A stretch of 64,000 bases of DNA from Nemertoderma westbladi (GCA_032718475.1 JAUCBJ010007930.1:57724-121723), one strand, 5' to 3'; counted from the stretch's first letter, positions 34,201 to 43,964 are shown. The notes: generated by a model not told the origin, from the letters alone. A program made the numbers and translations.

Positions 34201-35164
34201 GTGGTGCCCCCATGAGTGGTGCCCCCGTCTGTGGTGACCCCTTCTGTGGTGACCCCGTCTGTGGTGATCCCGCGTGTGGTGCCCCCGTCTGTGGTGCCTC
34301 CGGCTGTGGTGACCCCGCCTGTGGAGCCCCCGTCTGTGGTGCCTCTGGCTGTGGTGACCCCGCCTGTGGAGCCCCCGTCTGTGGTGCCCCCGTGAGTGGT
34401 GCCCCTGGCTGTGGTGCCCCCGGCTGTGGTGCCCCCATGAGTGGTGCTCCCGGCTGTGGTGCCCTCTTCGGTGGTGACCCCGTGTGTGGTGCCCCTGTCT
34501 GTGGTGACTCCGTCTCTGGTGACCCCGTGTGTGTTGCTACCGTCTGTGGTGACCCCGTCTCTGGTGACTCCATCTGTGGTGCCTCTGGCTGTGGTGACCC
34601 CGGCTGTGGTGCCCCCAACTGTGGAGCCCCGGACTGTGGTAACCCCGCCTGTGTTTCCCCAGGCTTTGGTGCCCCCGTTTGTGGTGCTCCGGGCTGTGGA
34701 GACCCGGGCTGTGGTGACCCCGTCTGTGGCGCCCCCGGCTGTGGTGACCCCGTGTGTGGTGCCCCCACCTGTGGTGCTTCTGGGTGTTGTGACCCCGTCT
34801 GTGGTGCCCCTGGCTGTGGTGCCCCCAACTGTGGTACCCCGGACCGTGGTGACCCGGACTGTGGTGATCCTGTCTGTGGCACCCCCGGCTGTGGTGACCC
34901 CGTGTGTGGTGCCCCCACCTGTGGTGCCTCTGGGTGTCGTGACCCTGTCTGTGGTGCCCCTGGCTGGGGTGCCCCCAACTGTGTTACCCCGGACTGTGGT
35001 GCCCCGGACTGTGGTGACCCTGACTGTGGTGTCCCCGACTGTGGGACCCCAAACTGTGGTACCCCGGGCTGTGGTGACCCCGACTGTGGTGTCCCCTGTG
35101 GTGCCGCAGCAGAGATTGTCTCGGGACTGCGAAATCTTGAGAGGATAGCTTTATTTTCACTCAC
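31280..35164 (-). CDS. Reverse transcriptase with C-terminal zinc knuckle and R2-like restriction endonuclease fold
   Basis: The 1294-codon open frame ends at TAA 31280. Residues about 22-342 are a tandem Gly-Ala-Pro-Gln-type five-residue repeat. The body has RT blocks: VRPIGIGEVLRRVIGK (643-658), catalytic Asp707 (LQVDANNAFN), EGSTQGDP (756-763) and YADD (791-794). The C-terminus has a CxC-x7-H-x4-C knuckle (Cys1075, Cys1077, His1085, Cys1089) and PD-(D/E)xK-like positions (Asp1145 in RLDV, Asp1162 in FIDVSV). This order fits non-LTR elements with a restriction-like endonuclease. Close relatives are abundant in cnidarian and other invertebrate genomes. There is no ATG at the front: the codon at 35164 is GTG, the frame stays open upstream to a TAA near 35230, and the first Met is residue 198. 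It may start by non-AUG initiation or splicing, or be 5'-truncated. The frame is otherwise intact, suggesting recent activity. Confidence 0.88.
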   Translation of the reverse strand: MSENKAILSRFRSPETISAAAPQGTPQSGSPQPGVPQFGVPQSGTPQSGSPQSGAPQSGVTQLGAPQPGAPQTGSRHPEAPQVGAPHTGSPQPGVPQTGSPQSGSPRSGVPQLGAPQPGAPQTGSQHPEAPQVGAPHTGSPQPGAPQTGSPQPGSPQPGAPQTGAPKPGETQAGLPQSGAPQLGAPQPGSPQPEAPQMESPETGSPQTVATHTGSPETESPQTGAPHTGSPPKRAPQPGAPLMGAPQPGAPQPGAPLTGAPQTGAPQAGSPQPEAPQTGAPQAGSPQPEAPQTGAPHAGSPQTGSPQKGSPQTGAPLMGAPHSGAPQSGVTQSGAPPTGVSTGHRPTSITWYGVNFQLEQFTQTIHRVHEAIVHWRPNLFLLPLGTVGREVVQEMARLLHIFNVGSPSVDAAITAQMILPALLLQKPSRSSTTSTHRRILERRLASWKAGEFDELFKEASAIQSHLPKLSGRAKQLRNVAAERAFCKHMLTGNVSAAVRSLDEMAKGQILNLDEITSDKHGVKKSVREFLLDKHPAPTPADNSTLLDFFDHAPEFHNVIFERIDAQLIQSMFLRFRGTAAGPSGLDVQGWKHIITRFRNPSVDLCASIANMTKKMAQSEINPVELSSLLSARLIAIDKCPGVRPIGIGEVLRRVIGKSIVQCVSDDLQTVAGTTQLCCNQKAGIEHAIHSLNDVFTTDDCEAVLQVDANNAFNSLNRAAAIHNIRRVCPSLHTIVSNCYSLPTKLYIGGEYILSAEGSTQGDPIAMPMYAMGMLPLIGELDDASGALQKWYADDANAAGSLVELRKFWECLARRGPLYGYNPTKCHLLVKPERLEEAQRMFPEDCFTIGIHGNKLLGGVIGTDEFREDFVRSKVDEFVAQIQRLSEVATIDPHCAYVGLAVGLVARWRFVARVVPGAMEFFVKLEESVVQFLQGFTNRPSISSSERELFSLPVRHGGLAIPTPTDLEREHNNSRWICEPYTNLETPEAIKESQRQIATRIKASAVEQLKIKVETASSHLPVHQQKLRELVAEPGASAWLNARPITLLDTHLSKEEFRDALCLRYGWQPDSLPARCACGTRFSTNHVLSCPTGGYPSIRHNELRDFVASTLTEVAHNVTIEPHLQPITGEQFNRASTSIDQQARLDVSVSGFWGSRFQKTFIDVSVFNPLAPTNAAMELNAAHQFHENRKRNKYQERIREVELATFTPLIFSALGGISPTTTLFVKHLASKLAERRETPYSECVNWVRRQLSFALLRASLMCVRGSRSARKRPAGTYQDIAQASIRLANADTRIN
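34137..35110. repeat. 15-bp coding minisatellite in the RT N-terminus
   Basis: Plus-strand unit GGTGCCCCCGGCTGT with GAC/GCC variants, about 64 copies, 15 bp so always in frame. On the minus strand it encodes Gly-(Ala/Ser)-Pro-Gln-X. The plus strand is also open (Cys-Gly-Ala-Pro-type repeat) but only as a consequence of the repeat. Confidence 0.95.
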
Positions 35165-35250
35165 ATCACTGACGTTCGTTCGTGTAACAAAGCCACTCGG
35201 ATCATCACACTGTAAAGTGCTACTTTACACACAAGTATGTAAATAGTTAT

Positions 35251-35735
35251 TACACAGTAGTAAAATCTCACTTCACCAATCCATAATTTGGCGAGGGTAG
35301 CATTATGGGCTATCAGCATGAGCTAGCAAAGATAATCATTAGCTGAGTTAATCAAAGGTCGGAAGTGACGTTTATTGACAATTCGAAACATCTTTTCATT
35401 CATTAGGCCTACTTTCTGAATATAGAAGGTACAGTAGCCAAGTTTCTACAAAATAGCACAATTGTGTATTACCATCACTTTCAATCGCGTGATATAACAG
35501 CGAAGGTCATTATTGGATGATTTACTATTGGCAGCTTTGTTGCTAGGTAATAAAAAAAATAAACTCCAGTCAAATGTTAATGTCAATTAATTAAGCCAAG
35601 CTAATACTGTAAGTTAGTACTACCTCACCACCTAAATGTTACATTGTTGTAAAAATTACATTCGCTAAAGTAAAAGTAAAAAGTAAGTTCGTAAAAGAAT
35701 AATAGTTAAATTTATTCCCAAGTAAATAAAACACC
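35251..35735. other. Upstream region of caveolin
   Basis: AT-rich sequence between the RT element and the caveolin ATG. It presumably holds the 5' UTR and promoter; no defined motif recognised. Confidence 0.35.
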
Positions 35736-37616
35736 ATGGGCGAAGTCGATTTGGTGAACAGAGATCCTAATGATCTTAACAGTTTTGCCAGGGTGAGTAG
35801 AAAAGTAATGATAATATGACTTTGTCAAGGGTGCAGGGGGCAGGGGGCAGGGGAGTATTCGGAATGAATGCTACTAGCCAGGGCGCTTCTCTGCCTTGGA
35901 TCGTTTTAAATAGTTTCCTTAATAATTTCCCCATATGAATGGTATTCACTGGGTGAATACAGTCTAATAAACATTGGGATCTAATCTTCACTGATTAGAT
36001 CAGATCTTGAATGTCTGTCTGTTCTGCAGCATAGTGTCTCGGTTCCTTATGCGAAACCCTGTTTCTCGTTGCAACATTTTGTGACTCATTTAGCACATGG
36101 ATTAAACCATTGTGTCTAGTGAGGATTGTTGTGAACTGAAACTAAACTGCAATTGGAATTGTTTTTGGTATTTCTTCTGAACTGAAACTAATTATTATAA
36201 AGGGCCTACTGGAACTGCTTTCCTTTAGATTTAAAACTAAAATCATTATTTATAAATTGGAATTATACAACTTTTTATAGTACATACATAATTACTATAG
36301 ATACCACCCGCCAAGCCGCTGCAAAGCTCATAAATTTAGTGGGCCTGTTATTTCTCTTAGTTAGAATCCCATAAACAATAGTTCTAGGGTCTAAAGCGTC
36401 GAAAGTACGTGGCCATAACTAAAATTATGTCCTCTTTCAAATGAGGCAAATAAAATTTGTAATAGCTCTAGTAGTGTTCGAGATATGAGGGAGTTCCTGG
36501 CTCCCATTTTAACACCTTGGGGATATTAAAAAAAAATTACTCAAAATACGCCTCCCTATAAAGAATTTAGTATAAACCATACTGTATTATCTTTTAATTA
36601 TCATATTTTGGTGTATTGAATTCATTATTAACAATCAAATGTGAGATTATAAGACAAAACACCGATTTCTAATACATAGAAATAGACATTAATTATTATT
36701 AATAATGAATTCAACACAACAAAAATTAATATAATAATGATTATATCACAAAGTCTTTAAAGGAAAGTCTTTAAATTACGAAACGTTCTGAAATGGGTGC
36801 CAGGAACTCCTCATACTGCTGGAGCTATTACATTTTATTAGCCTAATTTCAAAGAGAACTTAATTTTAATTCGGGCCAAGTACTTCGACGCGCTATTTTT
36901 TCATCGACTTTTCATATTCCCCCCGTTGGAACTTTGATCTAGCATTTATCCTGTTCTAGAACCTCTAGAATAGTGTATTAAAAAACGAGCCAGTGTTGAT
37001 AATAAGTAATATTTAATTGATACGTCGAAGTAGTTGTGTAATGTGGTGAGAAAATAAGAAATGATGAATGATGTGAAATAAGGAATGAGGAGGGAAGTAA
37101 AACTACAGTTGTAGTTTCAAATTTCATGCAATCTGATAAGGATTAGTAGATTTGCTTTTATTGGAGGGGGTTTCAATGTCCAAGTCACTGAATTGTGACA
37201 CTATATTTTAGAACATAGTGTTAGTGTATCCAATGGGGCGGTTAAAATATGGTATTAACATTGACTTATTGTTGATATTTTAGAGTTTATTTGAGGACAC
37301 CCTTGGAGAACCAGAAGGCACCCATTCGATAGATTGTCTTTGGACGAATTCTTCCAAATGTTACAATGGCGGGAAGAAATGTTGCTATCTGTGTCTTAGC
37401 ACCATAATGGGTTTACCTGCTGCTCTTTGCTGGGGTTGGATGTTTGCCGTTCTCAGCTTCGAGATGATTTGGTGTTTCACGCCAATGGTACGATTCTACA
37501 AGATCGAGCTGTCTGCATTTAAAGTCCTCATCAAGGCTTGTGTCAGCGTTCTCTGCGAACCGTGTTGCGAGAGCTGCGGAAAGTGCCTCGGAAATATGAA
37601 ATTATCGAAAGGCTGA
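35736..37616 (+). CDS. CAV: Caveolin, two exons
   Basis: Exon 1 is 35736-35792 (19 codons, ATG at 35736, donor GTGAGT) and exon 2 is 37284-37616 (110 codons plus TGA, acceptor TTTTAG). The phase is 0 and the product is 129 residues. Exon 1 carries DLVNRDPNDLN, the conserved start of the caveolin oligomerisation region. Exon 2 continues with FEDTLGEPEGTHSIDCLW, then the hydrophobic hairpin segment (about residues 61-85) and a Cys-rich tail (CEPCCESCGKC) that suggests multiple palmitoylation sites. Caveolins insert from the cytoplasmic side and oligomerise with cholesterol to shape plasma-membrane caveolae. The N-terminus is shorter than in vertebrate caveolin-1 (178 residues). The 1491-nt intron holds a foldback element and a dispersed repeat. 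ATTAAA at 37626 is a possible polyadenylation signal. Confidence 0.93.
36380..36910. mobile_element. Inverted-repeat (MITE-like) element in the caveolin intron
   Basis: The left arm (about 36390-36520, GCGTCGAAAGTACGTGGCC, TCCTCTTTCAAAT, GAGTTCCTGGC) is mirrored by the right arm (about 36780-36905, GCCAGGAACTCC, TTTCAAAGAGAAC, GGGCCAAGTACTTCGACGC). A smaller inner inverted repeat (GAATTCATTATTAA) lies at 36615-36715. No coding sequence. Confidence 0.75.
37085..37260 (+). repeat. Dispersed repeat, second copy of 2440-2580
   Basis: Shares TTTCATGCAATCT, a G-rich tract and ACATAGTGT with 2440-2580. It ends just before the acceptor of caveolin exon 2. Confidence 0.6.
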
Positions 37617-37959
37617 ATGAACTCAATTAAAGTAGTGATGTAAGCCTACTTGCACTGTACAGTAGAATATAATTTTCAAACTTCCGCTTATATTATTGCA
37701 AACTTGAGTATTATTTTATATCAAATTTGTTTTATAGCAAATTTGAATCATTATTTAGGCCTACAACGTAATTATGCTGTTGTAGCCTAGTTGCTAAATT
37801 GTTGCTGTTTTTTAATCGTGTAAAAATATTTTTTATATTGCTCCAGCTTATACTCGCACCCTTAATCAGCTTTGCGGTCTACACAACACACTAATGTTCT
37901 TCTGCGTTTCGCACAGATATATTTTAATTCATTATAACTTTCGATATATTGTTCGTATA

Positions 37960-38210
37960 TCTGTGATTATCAGGGTCCATTATGCTGGTAGAGTGCCCAC
38001 CCACTTTGATCTTTGCTGGGATGTCCCGGGTTCGAACCCCTTTGCTAGCCAGCTACAATTTGTAACTGGGCAGCAATATGAGAACTTGGTTTCTGCTTGG
38101 TGAGAAAAAGAAAAGGGTTGGATATGGACAGTGTTTTCAACTTGGGAGCGAAAGAGGAGCCATCCCTACCTTACAGTTAACCCACTACTACTATAATGTA
38201 CTGTACTAAA
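37960..38210 (+). repeat. tRNA-derived SINE
   Basis: A box GCTGGTAGAGTGCCC and B box GGGTTCGAACCCC with tRNA-like spacing, then a unique body. The acceptor stem does not close, so it is not a tRNA gene. Confidence 0.6.
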
Positions 38211-38454
38211 TAATGAAGCACATTGTTATATTTAAGAAACCAAAAGCATTGTTAATATTTACCATATCACTGAAAAACAATATGCCGCAGGACATCATTA
38301 TGACCATCGCTAATTATGTCTATAATTTATGTCAGGTAATACGTCATAGGTCCTATAGTCGTTAGGTCCCGTGACATAATGTCCTGTGACAATAGATCCT
38401 TAGTTACAACAGCTATGATTACTAGTATAAAATTAATCTGTAACATGTGCTATC

Positions 38455-38525
38455 GAGTCTCGTTTATTGTTTTGGTTAGAATAATACCGGTCCGTCACTA
38501 TATAACCTGCACCCTTCTCGACTGA
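38455..38525 (-). repeat. Copy of the TTATTGTTTTGGTT dispersed repeat
   Basis: CGTTTATTGTTTTGGTTAGA followed by CTATATAACCTGC and a pyrimidine tail, as in the copies at 8105 and 61045. Confidence 0.65.
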
Positions 38526-38849
38526 AAAAACGACATGAACAGTACCAACCTGTTGTGGATGGGGGTGGGGGTCAGTGGAATTGGGGTTCTATAGACTGAT
38601 GAACGAAACGAGAGTACATGTACAGTATTTAATATTTTTAATTAGGGAAGAATATTAATTGAATTAACTGAATCATTTCAATGTTTTTGTTCGAACATTT
38701 AAACAATTTCACAAGGGGGGTGGGGGTTTATCAGGAAACTTAACAAAACAAGCTGTAAATTACTTAATGAGTTATTATGTTAATTACTATGATATTTACA
38801 ATATTCATACATCAGAAAAACTTATTATTTTAATTCAAATCTCAACAAC

Positions 38850-38962
38850 ATAAGCTCCGGATTGGCTCCGGGTTAATTTTCCCGGAGCCGGAACCAGAGC
38901 CGGAACTAGAAAATAGGCCCGGAGCTCCGGATTTCCGGAGCCGGAGCTCTGTCGCATCCCTA
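38850..38962. mobile_element. Solo end of a second hAT-like element
   Basis: CCGGAGCTCCGG-type palindromes run into GCATCCCTA, the same style of end (palindromic subterminus, then CATCCCTA) as the hAT-like element at 22087-23804 but with different base content. I find no matching left end. Confidence 0.5.
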
Positions 38963-39347
38963 GTCGGTACACTTTTAGGAGTATGCGAGCTTAGAATGCG
39001 GGTGTGTACCAATCAACAGTCGGTCTGTCAGCAAATGTTTGAAGGATAATAACTCAGTCAATCTTTGATGAAATAACACAAAAATTTGAAAGTCTGAAAT
39101 ATAATTTGCATGGTGTGATATTGACTGATTATTATATAATAAATTATATATATATATACATTATGATAAGATTGCTTACATTGTCCTGCGAGAAGACCTC
39201 GTGAACGTGTTATATAGTCTTACCATCTGTTTATACGGTAGCTATAGACAGATAGCAAGGCTAGCTAAAAAAAATATGAAATATTTTCAATTTGAGTCAC
39301 CAACTCCATATAATTATGTCCAACCAATTAATGAGGTCAATCTTTAT

Positions 39348-40916
39348 CTAGTCAGATTTATCAAAATAAACATCTTCACAATCCCGTTGGCAAGTTAATA
39401 AATCATCGTAAGATGAATCCTTATCGACAGTAGAAAAATCGAAATCCCCATCCAACCCGGATAAAAACCGTTCCTTCATAATATTAACGAATTCTTTGTT
39501 TAGTAGTTGTTTACTATCATTACTAATAACTGATACAATACGCGATTCTTTCTGTGTTTCACTATTAGGAAATTCTCCCCACCCTGTTTGGGTTTCCCTT
39601 TTAGATAATTCTCCCCACCACCCTGTTTGGGTTTCCCTTTTAGATAATTCTCCGCACCCTGTTTGGGTTTCCCTTTTAGATTGATCTCCGCACCCTGTTT
39701 GGGTTTCCCTTTTAGATAATTCTCCCCACACTGTTTGGGATTCCCTTTTAGATAATTCTCCGCACCCTGTTTGGGATTCCCTTTTAGATAATTCTCCCCA
39801 CCCTGTTTGGGATTCCCTTTTAGATAATTCTCCGCACCCTGTTTGGGTTTCCCTTTTAGATTGATCTCCGCACCCTGTTTGGGTTTCCCTTTTAGATAAT
39901 TCTCCCCACCCTGTTTGGGATTCCCTTTTAGATAATTCTCCGCACCCTGTTTGGGATTCCCTTTTAGATAATTCTCCGCACCCTGTTTGGGTTTCCCTTT
40001 TAGATAATTCTCCCCACATCCTACCGTCTCTCCCAGATCTACTCTCCTCATCACCGCCACCCACCTCCACCTCGCTATTCAACCTTTCTAACAATTCCTT
40101 ATTCTCTATTTCTTCCAAAATGAATTCTGATAATTTAAATTCCCCGCGCGGCCTCCCGACTAGCGATTGGCGTTCCCTAGGCGACAGATACTGCCCAATC
40201 AGCTGCTCGTATAGCACGGGATCTCTGGATCGCATCGCACGCTCGCTGAAGTAATCGGAATGTTCCATTAAGCGTTGCATCGCGAGGAATCTTCGGTTCC
40301 GAACGATTCTCTCTGCGTCGGATGCGGAGCGATTCAGCTGAACTTCCGTTTCCCGAACGTAAAAATCCAACTCACTTTTATCAGATAAATTTCCTGGTGA
40401 TAAATTCCTGAAATAATTCAAATATTCGTTGGTTAAAATATCTCCGTAGTGTTTTAGAAAATCAGTCGGTTTTACTCTTAGTAATTCAGTCAGATAATTA
40501 ATTTTCTCTAAGTCGGTAAGTTCCAAATCATTTTGCTGCAACGAAATTCCAATAATTTCGTGTTTTGATTTGACCACCAAACTCGATATCTCTCGTCTTA
40601 GTGTCCCTAAATCATTTTCACATGAGATCCCATCGCAATTTACATACTGGTCAAGTACCGTTGGTTGGCTGGAATCTCCATGGCAGCATGATTCTTTACT
40701 AAGAGAATCAACCTTGCAGGCGGGATGGATAAATTTCTCACGATCTCTGGAATGTTTCTCCTTTAATTTATCAACCGCCTGAAGCATTAATAGAACTGAA
40801 CTGTCGCCTTCGCGGTCTTCTTCATCGCCGGCGGGATTTGGTGATTCAATATATCTCGAAGAACAACTTCTAACTTTAGGTCCAACTTCGCACTTGGTAC
40901 TTCGCACTGCAGACAT
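39348..40916 (-). CDS. CCDC97: CCDC97 homologue with in-frame minisatellite
   Basis: 522 residues in one exon, ATG at 40916, TAG at 39348. Residues about 135-290 match the conserved CCDC97 domain (DUF2052): RIVRNRRFLAMQRL, YFSERAMRSRDPVLYEQLIG and QYLSPRER. The conserved C-terminal part follows at about 475-520 (FVNIMKERFLSGLDGDFDF, then SSYDDL and an acidic YFD end). Human CCDC97 is reported as an SF3b-associated nuclear protein. Between these two blocks, residues 301-456 are 12 clean copies of a 12-residue repeat (GELSKRETQTGC and variants) plus one decayed copy. Vertebrate orthologues have no such repeat, as far as I know. One copy has 13 residues. Intact frame and conserved flanks argue for a working gene. 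Confidence 0.9.
   Translation of the reverse strand: MSAVRSTKCEVGPKVRSCSSRYIESPNPAGDEEDREGDSSVLLMLQAVDKLKEKHSRDREKFIHPACKVDSLSKESCCHGDSSQPTVLDQYVNCDGISCENDLGTLRREISSLVVKSKHEIIGISLQQNDLELTDLEKINYLTELLRVKPTDFLKHYGDILTNEYLNYFRNLSPGNLSDKSELDFYVRETEVQLNRSASDAERIVRNRRFLAMQRLMEHSDYFSERAMRSRDPVLYEQLIGQYLSPRERQSLVGRPRGEFKLSEFILEEIENKELLERLNSEVEVGGGDEESRSGRDGRMWGELSKRETQTGCGELSKRESQTGCGELSKRESQTGWGELSKRETQTGCGDQSKRETQTGCGELSKRESQTGWGELSKRESQTGCGELSKRESQTVWGELSKRETQTGCGDQSKRETQTGCGELSKRETQTGWWGELSKRETQTGWGEFPNSETQKESRIVSVISNDSKQLLNKEFVNIMKERFLSGLDGDFDFSTVDKDSSYDDLLTCQRDCEDVYFDKSD
39549..40016 (-). repeat. 36-bp coding minisatellite in CCDC97
   Basis: The unit is 36 bp (plus-strand core CACCCTGTTTGGGTTTCCC, then TTTTAGATAATTCTCCG), about 13 copies. 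One copy has a 3-bp expansion, keeping frame. A five-unit higher-order pattern is visible because the GDQSKRET variant recurs at units 5 and 10. Confidence 0.95.
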
Positions 40917-42530
40917 TCGGTACCGGTACGGTATAAATTTGCTTAATGGCCTAATGCTATGGCTGTAGTTCTGGGGTTTGTCTATTTGCCGTATGTGTAG
41001 TTGTGTAGGTATTTCAGTATTTGAAAGAGTTCCCGTAGCCTACCGTAGGCTACCGCTACCGCATGTCTGTATGTGGGACGTATTTGCCCGTATTCAGGAA
41101 GCAGAATCAGTGCACTGCTTACCGCTAACGGTACTGTACGTGGCAACCTGCTCCCGGTACCAGGGGTTTGTAAATTATCTGTGAATTTTTTTTTTTTCAA
41201 GGATATTTTTTATTATTTATCATTGTTATGAAATAATGATAATAGGCCTAATTATTATGAAATAATGATAATAATTATTATGAAATAATGATAATAATTA
41301 TTATGAAATAATGATAATAATTATTATGAAATAATGATAATAATTAATATGAAATAATGATAATAATTATTATGAAATATTGCCCCTCAGTGTAATCCAC
41401 GAGCAGACGATAAAGATAAACGGCAGACTAGAGAACTATGGACTGGACTGGTAGGCCCCCTTTGAATGCCACAGCTAATGTGTAATGGTCTAGTACATAT
41501 CTGCCAAGTTCCAGCTTGTACGGTACCCTTGATAGCATTTTCTCCAAAATATTGATCAAAATGTGGCTTAACACCTTTTGGAAAACTTCAAATTTGGAAA
41601 AACGTTAATTTGTCAAAAGGTATCATACTGTATGTCTACTAAAAAGATGTCAAGCCACACAATTATTATGTGGATTAAACCTTTTTTGCAATATTATTTG
41701 TGGTTTAACACTCTTTGACTAATCACAAATCCGGATTGTGGCATAACTTTCTTCTATTTTTAAGGCATTTCTTCGTATTATTGGGCAATAGGATCTCATA
41801 ATTAGGTAGATTACGACACTTTCCTCTATCGAATGATACCAAAAACTCAATTTCGACAAAATGTGGGATATTTCTCCTTCACTCTCACCCTTGATTATAT
41901 TTTTTGCCCAATTTTCCCTTCTCAGATTTTTCGCCAAATTCTCTCTCTCTCTGAGTTTTCGCCCCCCTTCTTTGGTTCACAGCTGTGACAAAACTACCTC
42001 AGCGGCTTTTCTGTTGCCCTGATGTATATTTGCAAATTATATTTTTTTAAACGCATGATGTGTTTTTCAACACTGGTATTGTAAGTGATGTATATCCAAA
42101 ATAATTAATTACATCAGTTGTAAATTCACAGCAATGATAAAATTTACAGCAGGTAGACGTAGCAATAAAATGCTGATGTTAATTTACAAATGATATTTTA
42201 AAAAATACACCATTGCAGCATTCGCTTTACCGCATACGGCCATGCTGTACCGGTACTTTTGTATTTACGGACTGTAAACTTTATTTTGCAATTTTGGCAT
42301 CTGAATAACATCTTTAATAACAGTCAATAATACTGTAATATTTCAGTATTTATACAAATGGTTACCGTAACAGGCTTCCATACCGTCAGCCCTGCAGCCT
42401 GTCTGCGGTAAGTAGAAGTTAATCGCCGGAATAAGTGTAACGGTACTCCCCAAACAGATATGAGCCGAGGATTGAATAGGCCTATATATTTCGATTTATC
42501 ATATCTCAGGTTACCGCTATCTGGGTAGGT
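40917..42530. other. Intergenic region between CCDC97 and PEX19, divergent
   Basis: The two genes are divergent, so both promoters lie here, but no core motif is obvious. A 23-bp AT repeat (TGAAATAATGATAATAATTA plus TTA) is present about 6-7 times at 41225-41385. The remainder is AT-rich with no exon seen. Confidence 0.5.
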
Positions 42531-43277
42531 ATGGAACCGACTAAAAACCTCCCAGACCCAGTTGATTGCAGCGATCCCGAGGACGAGATCCTCGAAAGTG
42601 CGTTAAATGACTTCCTTAATAAACCAAACCGAGCTGCCGTGGTTGAACCGAACCGAAGTCATCCCAAAGTAACTCCGGACTCAGAGACACGCCCAGAGTC
42701 TAGCGACGCCGCAGACACCCCCAGCGCGGTACCGGATCCTCCTTTAGATTCCATAGAAAACGACCTATCGAGGTGTATGGCCGATGTTCTATCCCATCTA
42801 AGTGATTCTCCTGGCGGGAACATCGATTTGGGAGTGGAAGGTTTCCTGAATTCCTTAGAGAATCCATCTGCAGACGGTTCTTCCGAAAGCGACTTGGAAA
42901 GAAACATGGAGTTTATGTTCCACAATATGTTAAAGACTATTTTATCGAAAGATATGATTTACGATCCAATGAAGGATTTGCGCTGTCGCTATGACATCTG
43001 GTTGAGGGAACATCGGGAGACATTACCGAGAGAGAAGCAGTTAGTTTGTGAGTCTCAACTGGAGGTTATTAATAAAATCGTTAGGGGTTACGAGACCGAT
43101 ATATCGCCGGAAGTAATGATATCGTTAATGCAATCGTTACAGGAATCGGGTCCGTTACCAGAGGATGTAGCTCCCATCCAACCTGGGGAGCAAGGGAGTA
43201 ACTCCTTCAGTGGCCCCGATGTAAACTCATTAATGCAGTCCCTGGACGCTATTCCTGCGGACTGTAAGCAGCAGTAA
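42531..43277 (+). CDS. PEX19: PEX19 peroxisomal membrane protein chaperone
   Basis: 248 residues in one exon, ATG 42531, TAA 43277. The N-terminus has an acidic, amphipathic motif (EDEILESALNDFL, residues 18-30) that corresponds to the PEX3-binding region. The middle (about residues 120-225) matches the helical PEX19 core that binds hydrophobic membrane-protein cargo: FMFHNMLKTILSKDMIYDPM, then DLRCRYDIWLREH. The last four residues, CKQQ, form a CaaX box consistent with farnesylation, as in known PEX19 (CLIM in human). PEX19 binds newly made peroxisomal membrane proteins in the cytosol and docks on PEX3. Length is slightly below the human protein (299). It is intronless, unlike the vertebrate gene. 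Confidence 0.94.
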   Translation: MEPTKNLPDPVDCSDPEDEILESALNDFLNKPNRAAVVEPNRSHPKVTPDSETRPESSDAADTPSAVPDPPLDSIENDLSRCMADVLSHLSDSPGGNIDLGVEGFLNSLENPSADGSSESDLERNMEFMFHNMLKTILSKDMIYDPMKDLRCRYDIWLREHRETLPREKQLVCESQLEVINKIVRGYETDISPEVMISLMQSLQESGPLPEDVAPIQPGEQGSNSFSGPDVNSLMQSLDAIPADCKQQ

Positions 43278-43316
43278 TACTATATTTTATATGCGAAATA
43301 TTATTTAATAAATCTT

Positions 43317-43322
43317 TATTAT
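43317..43322 (+). promoter_or_regulatory. PEX19 polyadenylation signal
   Basis: AATAAA 40 bp after the PEX19 stop codon, followed by a T-rich stretch. Confidence 0.6.
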
Positions 43323-43964
43323 TTATTTTGAGTGAAAATATAATATACAATATTCAAAATTTTGGATGAAGTATTTTTCTACTCGTGCTGCTATCTGACT
43401 AAACTATAAGATTCGAGTTGAATCACTGTTTTCTGTTTTACTAACTTTAACTTGTTGGAATGAGGTTTCTATAAATAGATTATGACTTTCAACACTGATT
43501 ACATCGTTACATTAAACACTTTTTTTTTCTGTGTCACGTATACTGTAAATTAATATTTTGATCCGGACACATTATATTTTCTCAACCGCCGGTACATAAC
43601 TTAATATTTCTTATTTAATTTCTTCTGTATATTTAATCCTCGTGGCACATAATTTAGTTTATTTACGAATGAAAGCGATAGTGATGTTCAACGCTCTAAC
43701 ATCGCGTTCTTAAACTATCTGAAAATTTCAGTCTTAGTTTTTCTTAAATTCTTCTAAATTTATAACATCAGATAATAACATCTTAACTAGAAACGTGTTA
43801 CCAGTATCACGTCTGACTGATAAAATTGTAATCTACATATATAATTAATTATATATGAAATAATTGTATTTTTATTAAATTTACTTTGATAATGATAATT
43901 ATTTATTAGATATTACACGGAAAAAAGTAGAACGTTGTCGACGACAGATAGTAGTTAGAACGAG
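43323..43964. other. Intergenic, nothing seen
   Basis: AT-rich sequence with no gene or repeat that I can support. Confidence 0.35.

Larger units (their letters stand above)
31062..35250 (-). mobile_element. Reverse-transcriptase element between inverted repeats
   Basis: The complement of 31062-31112 and the plus strand of 35200-35250 share CACTGTAAA, ACTTT and ACAAGTATGTA in the same order, i.e. an imperfect inverted repeat of about 45 bp bracketing the RT frame. Known restriction-like-endonuclease LINEs do not need terminal inverted repeats, so these may be true ends or chance flanks of a target. No target duplication was identified. Confidence 0.5.

Noticed and set aside
34140-35246. Plus-strand open frame of Cys-Gly-Ala/Asp-Pro repeats
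   Set aside because: It is the antisense shadow of the RT coding minisatellite; a 15-bp unit without stops keeps several frames open.
37960-38060. Functional tRNA gene
   Set aside because: Good B box but no closed acceptor stem and a SINE-like tail.
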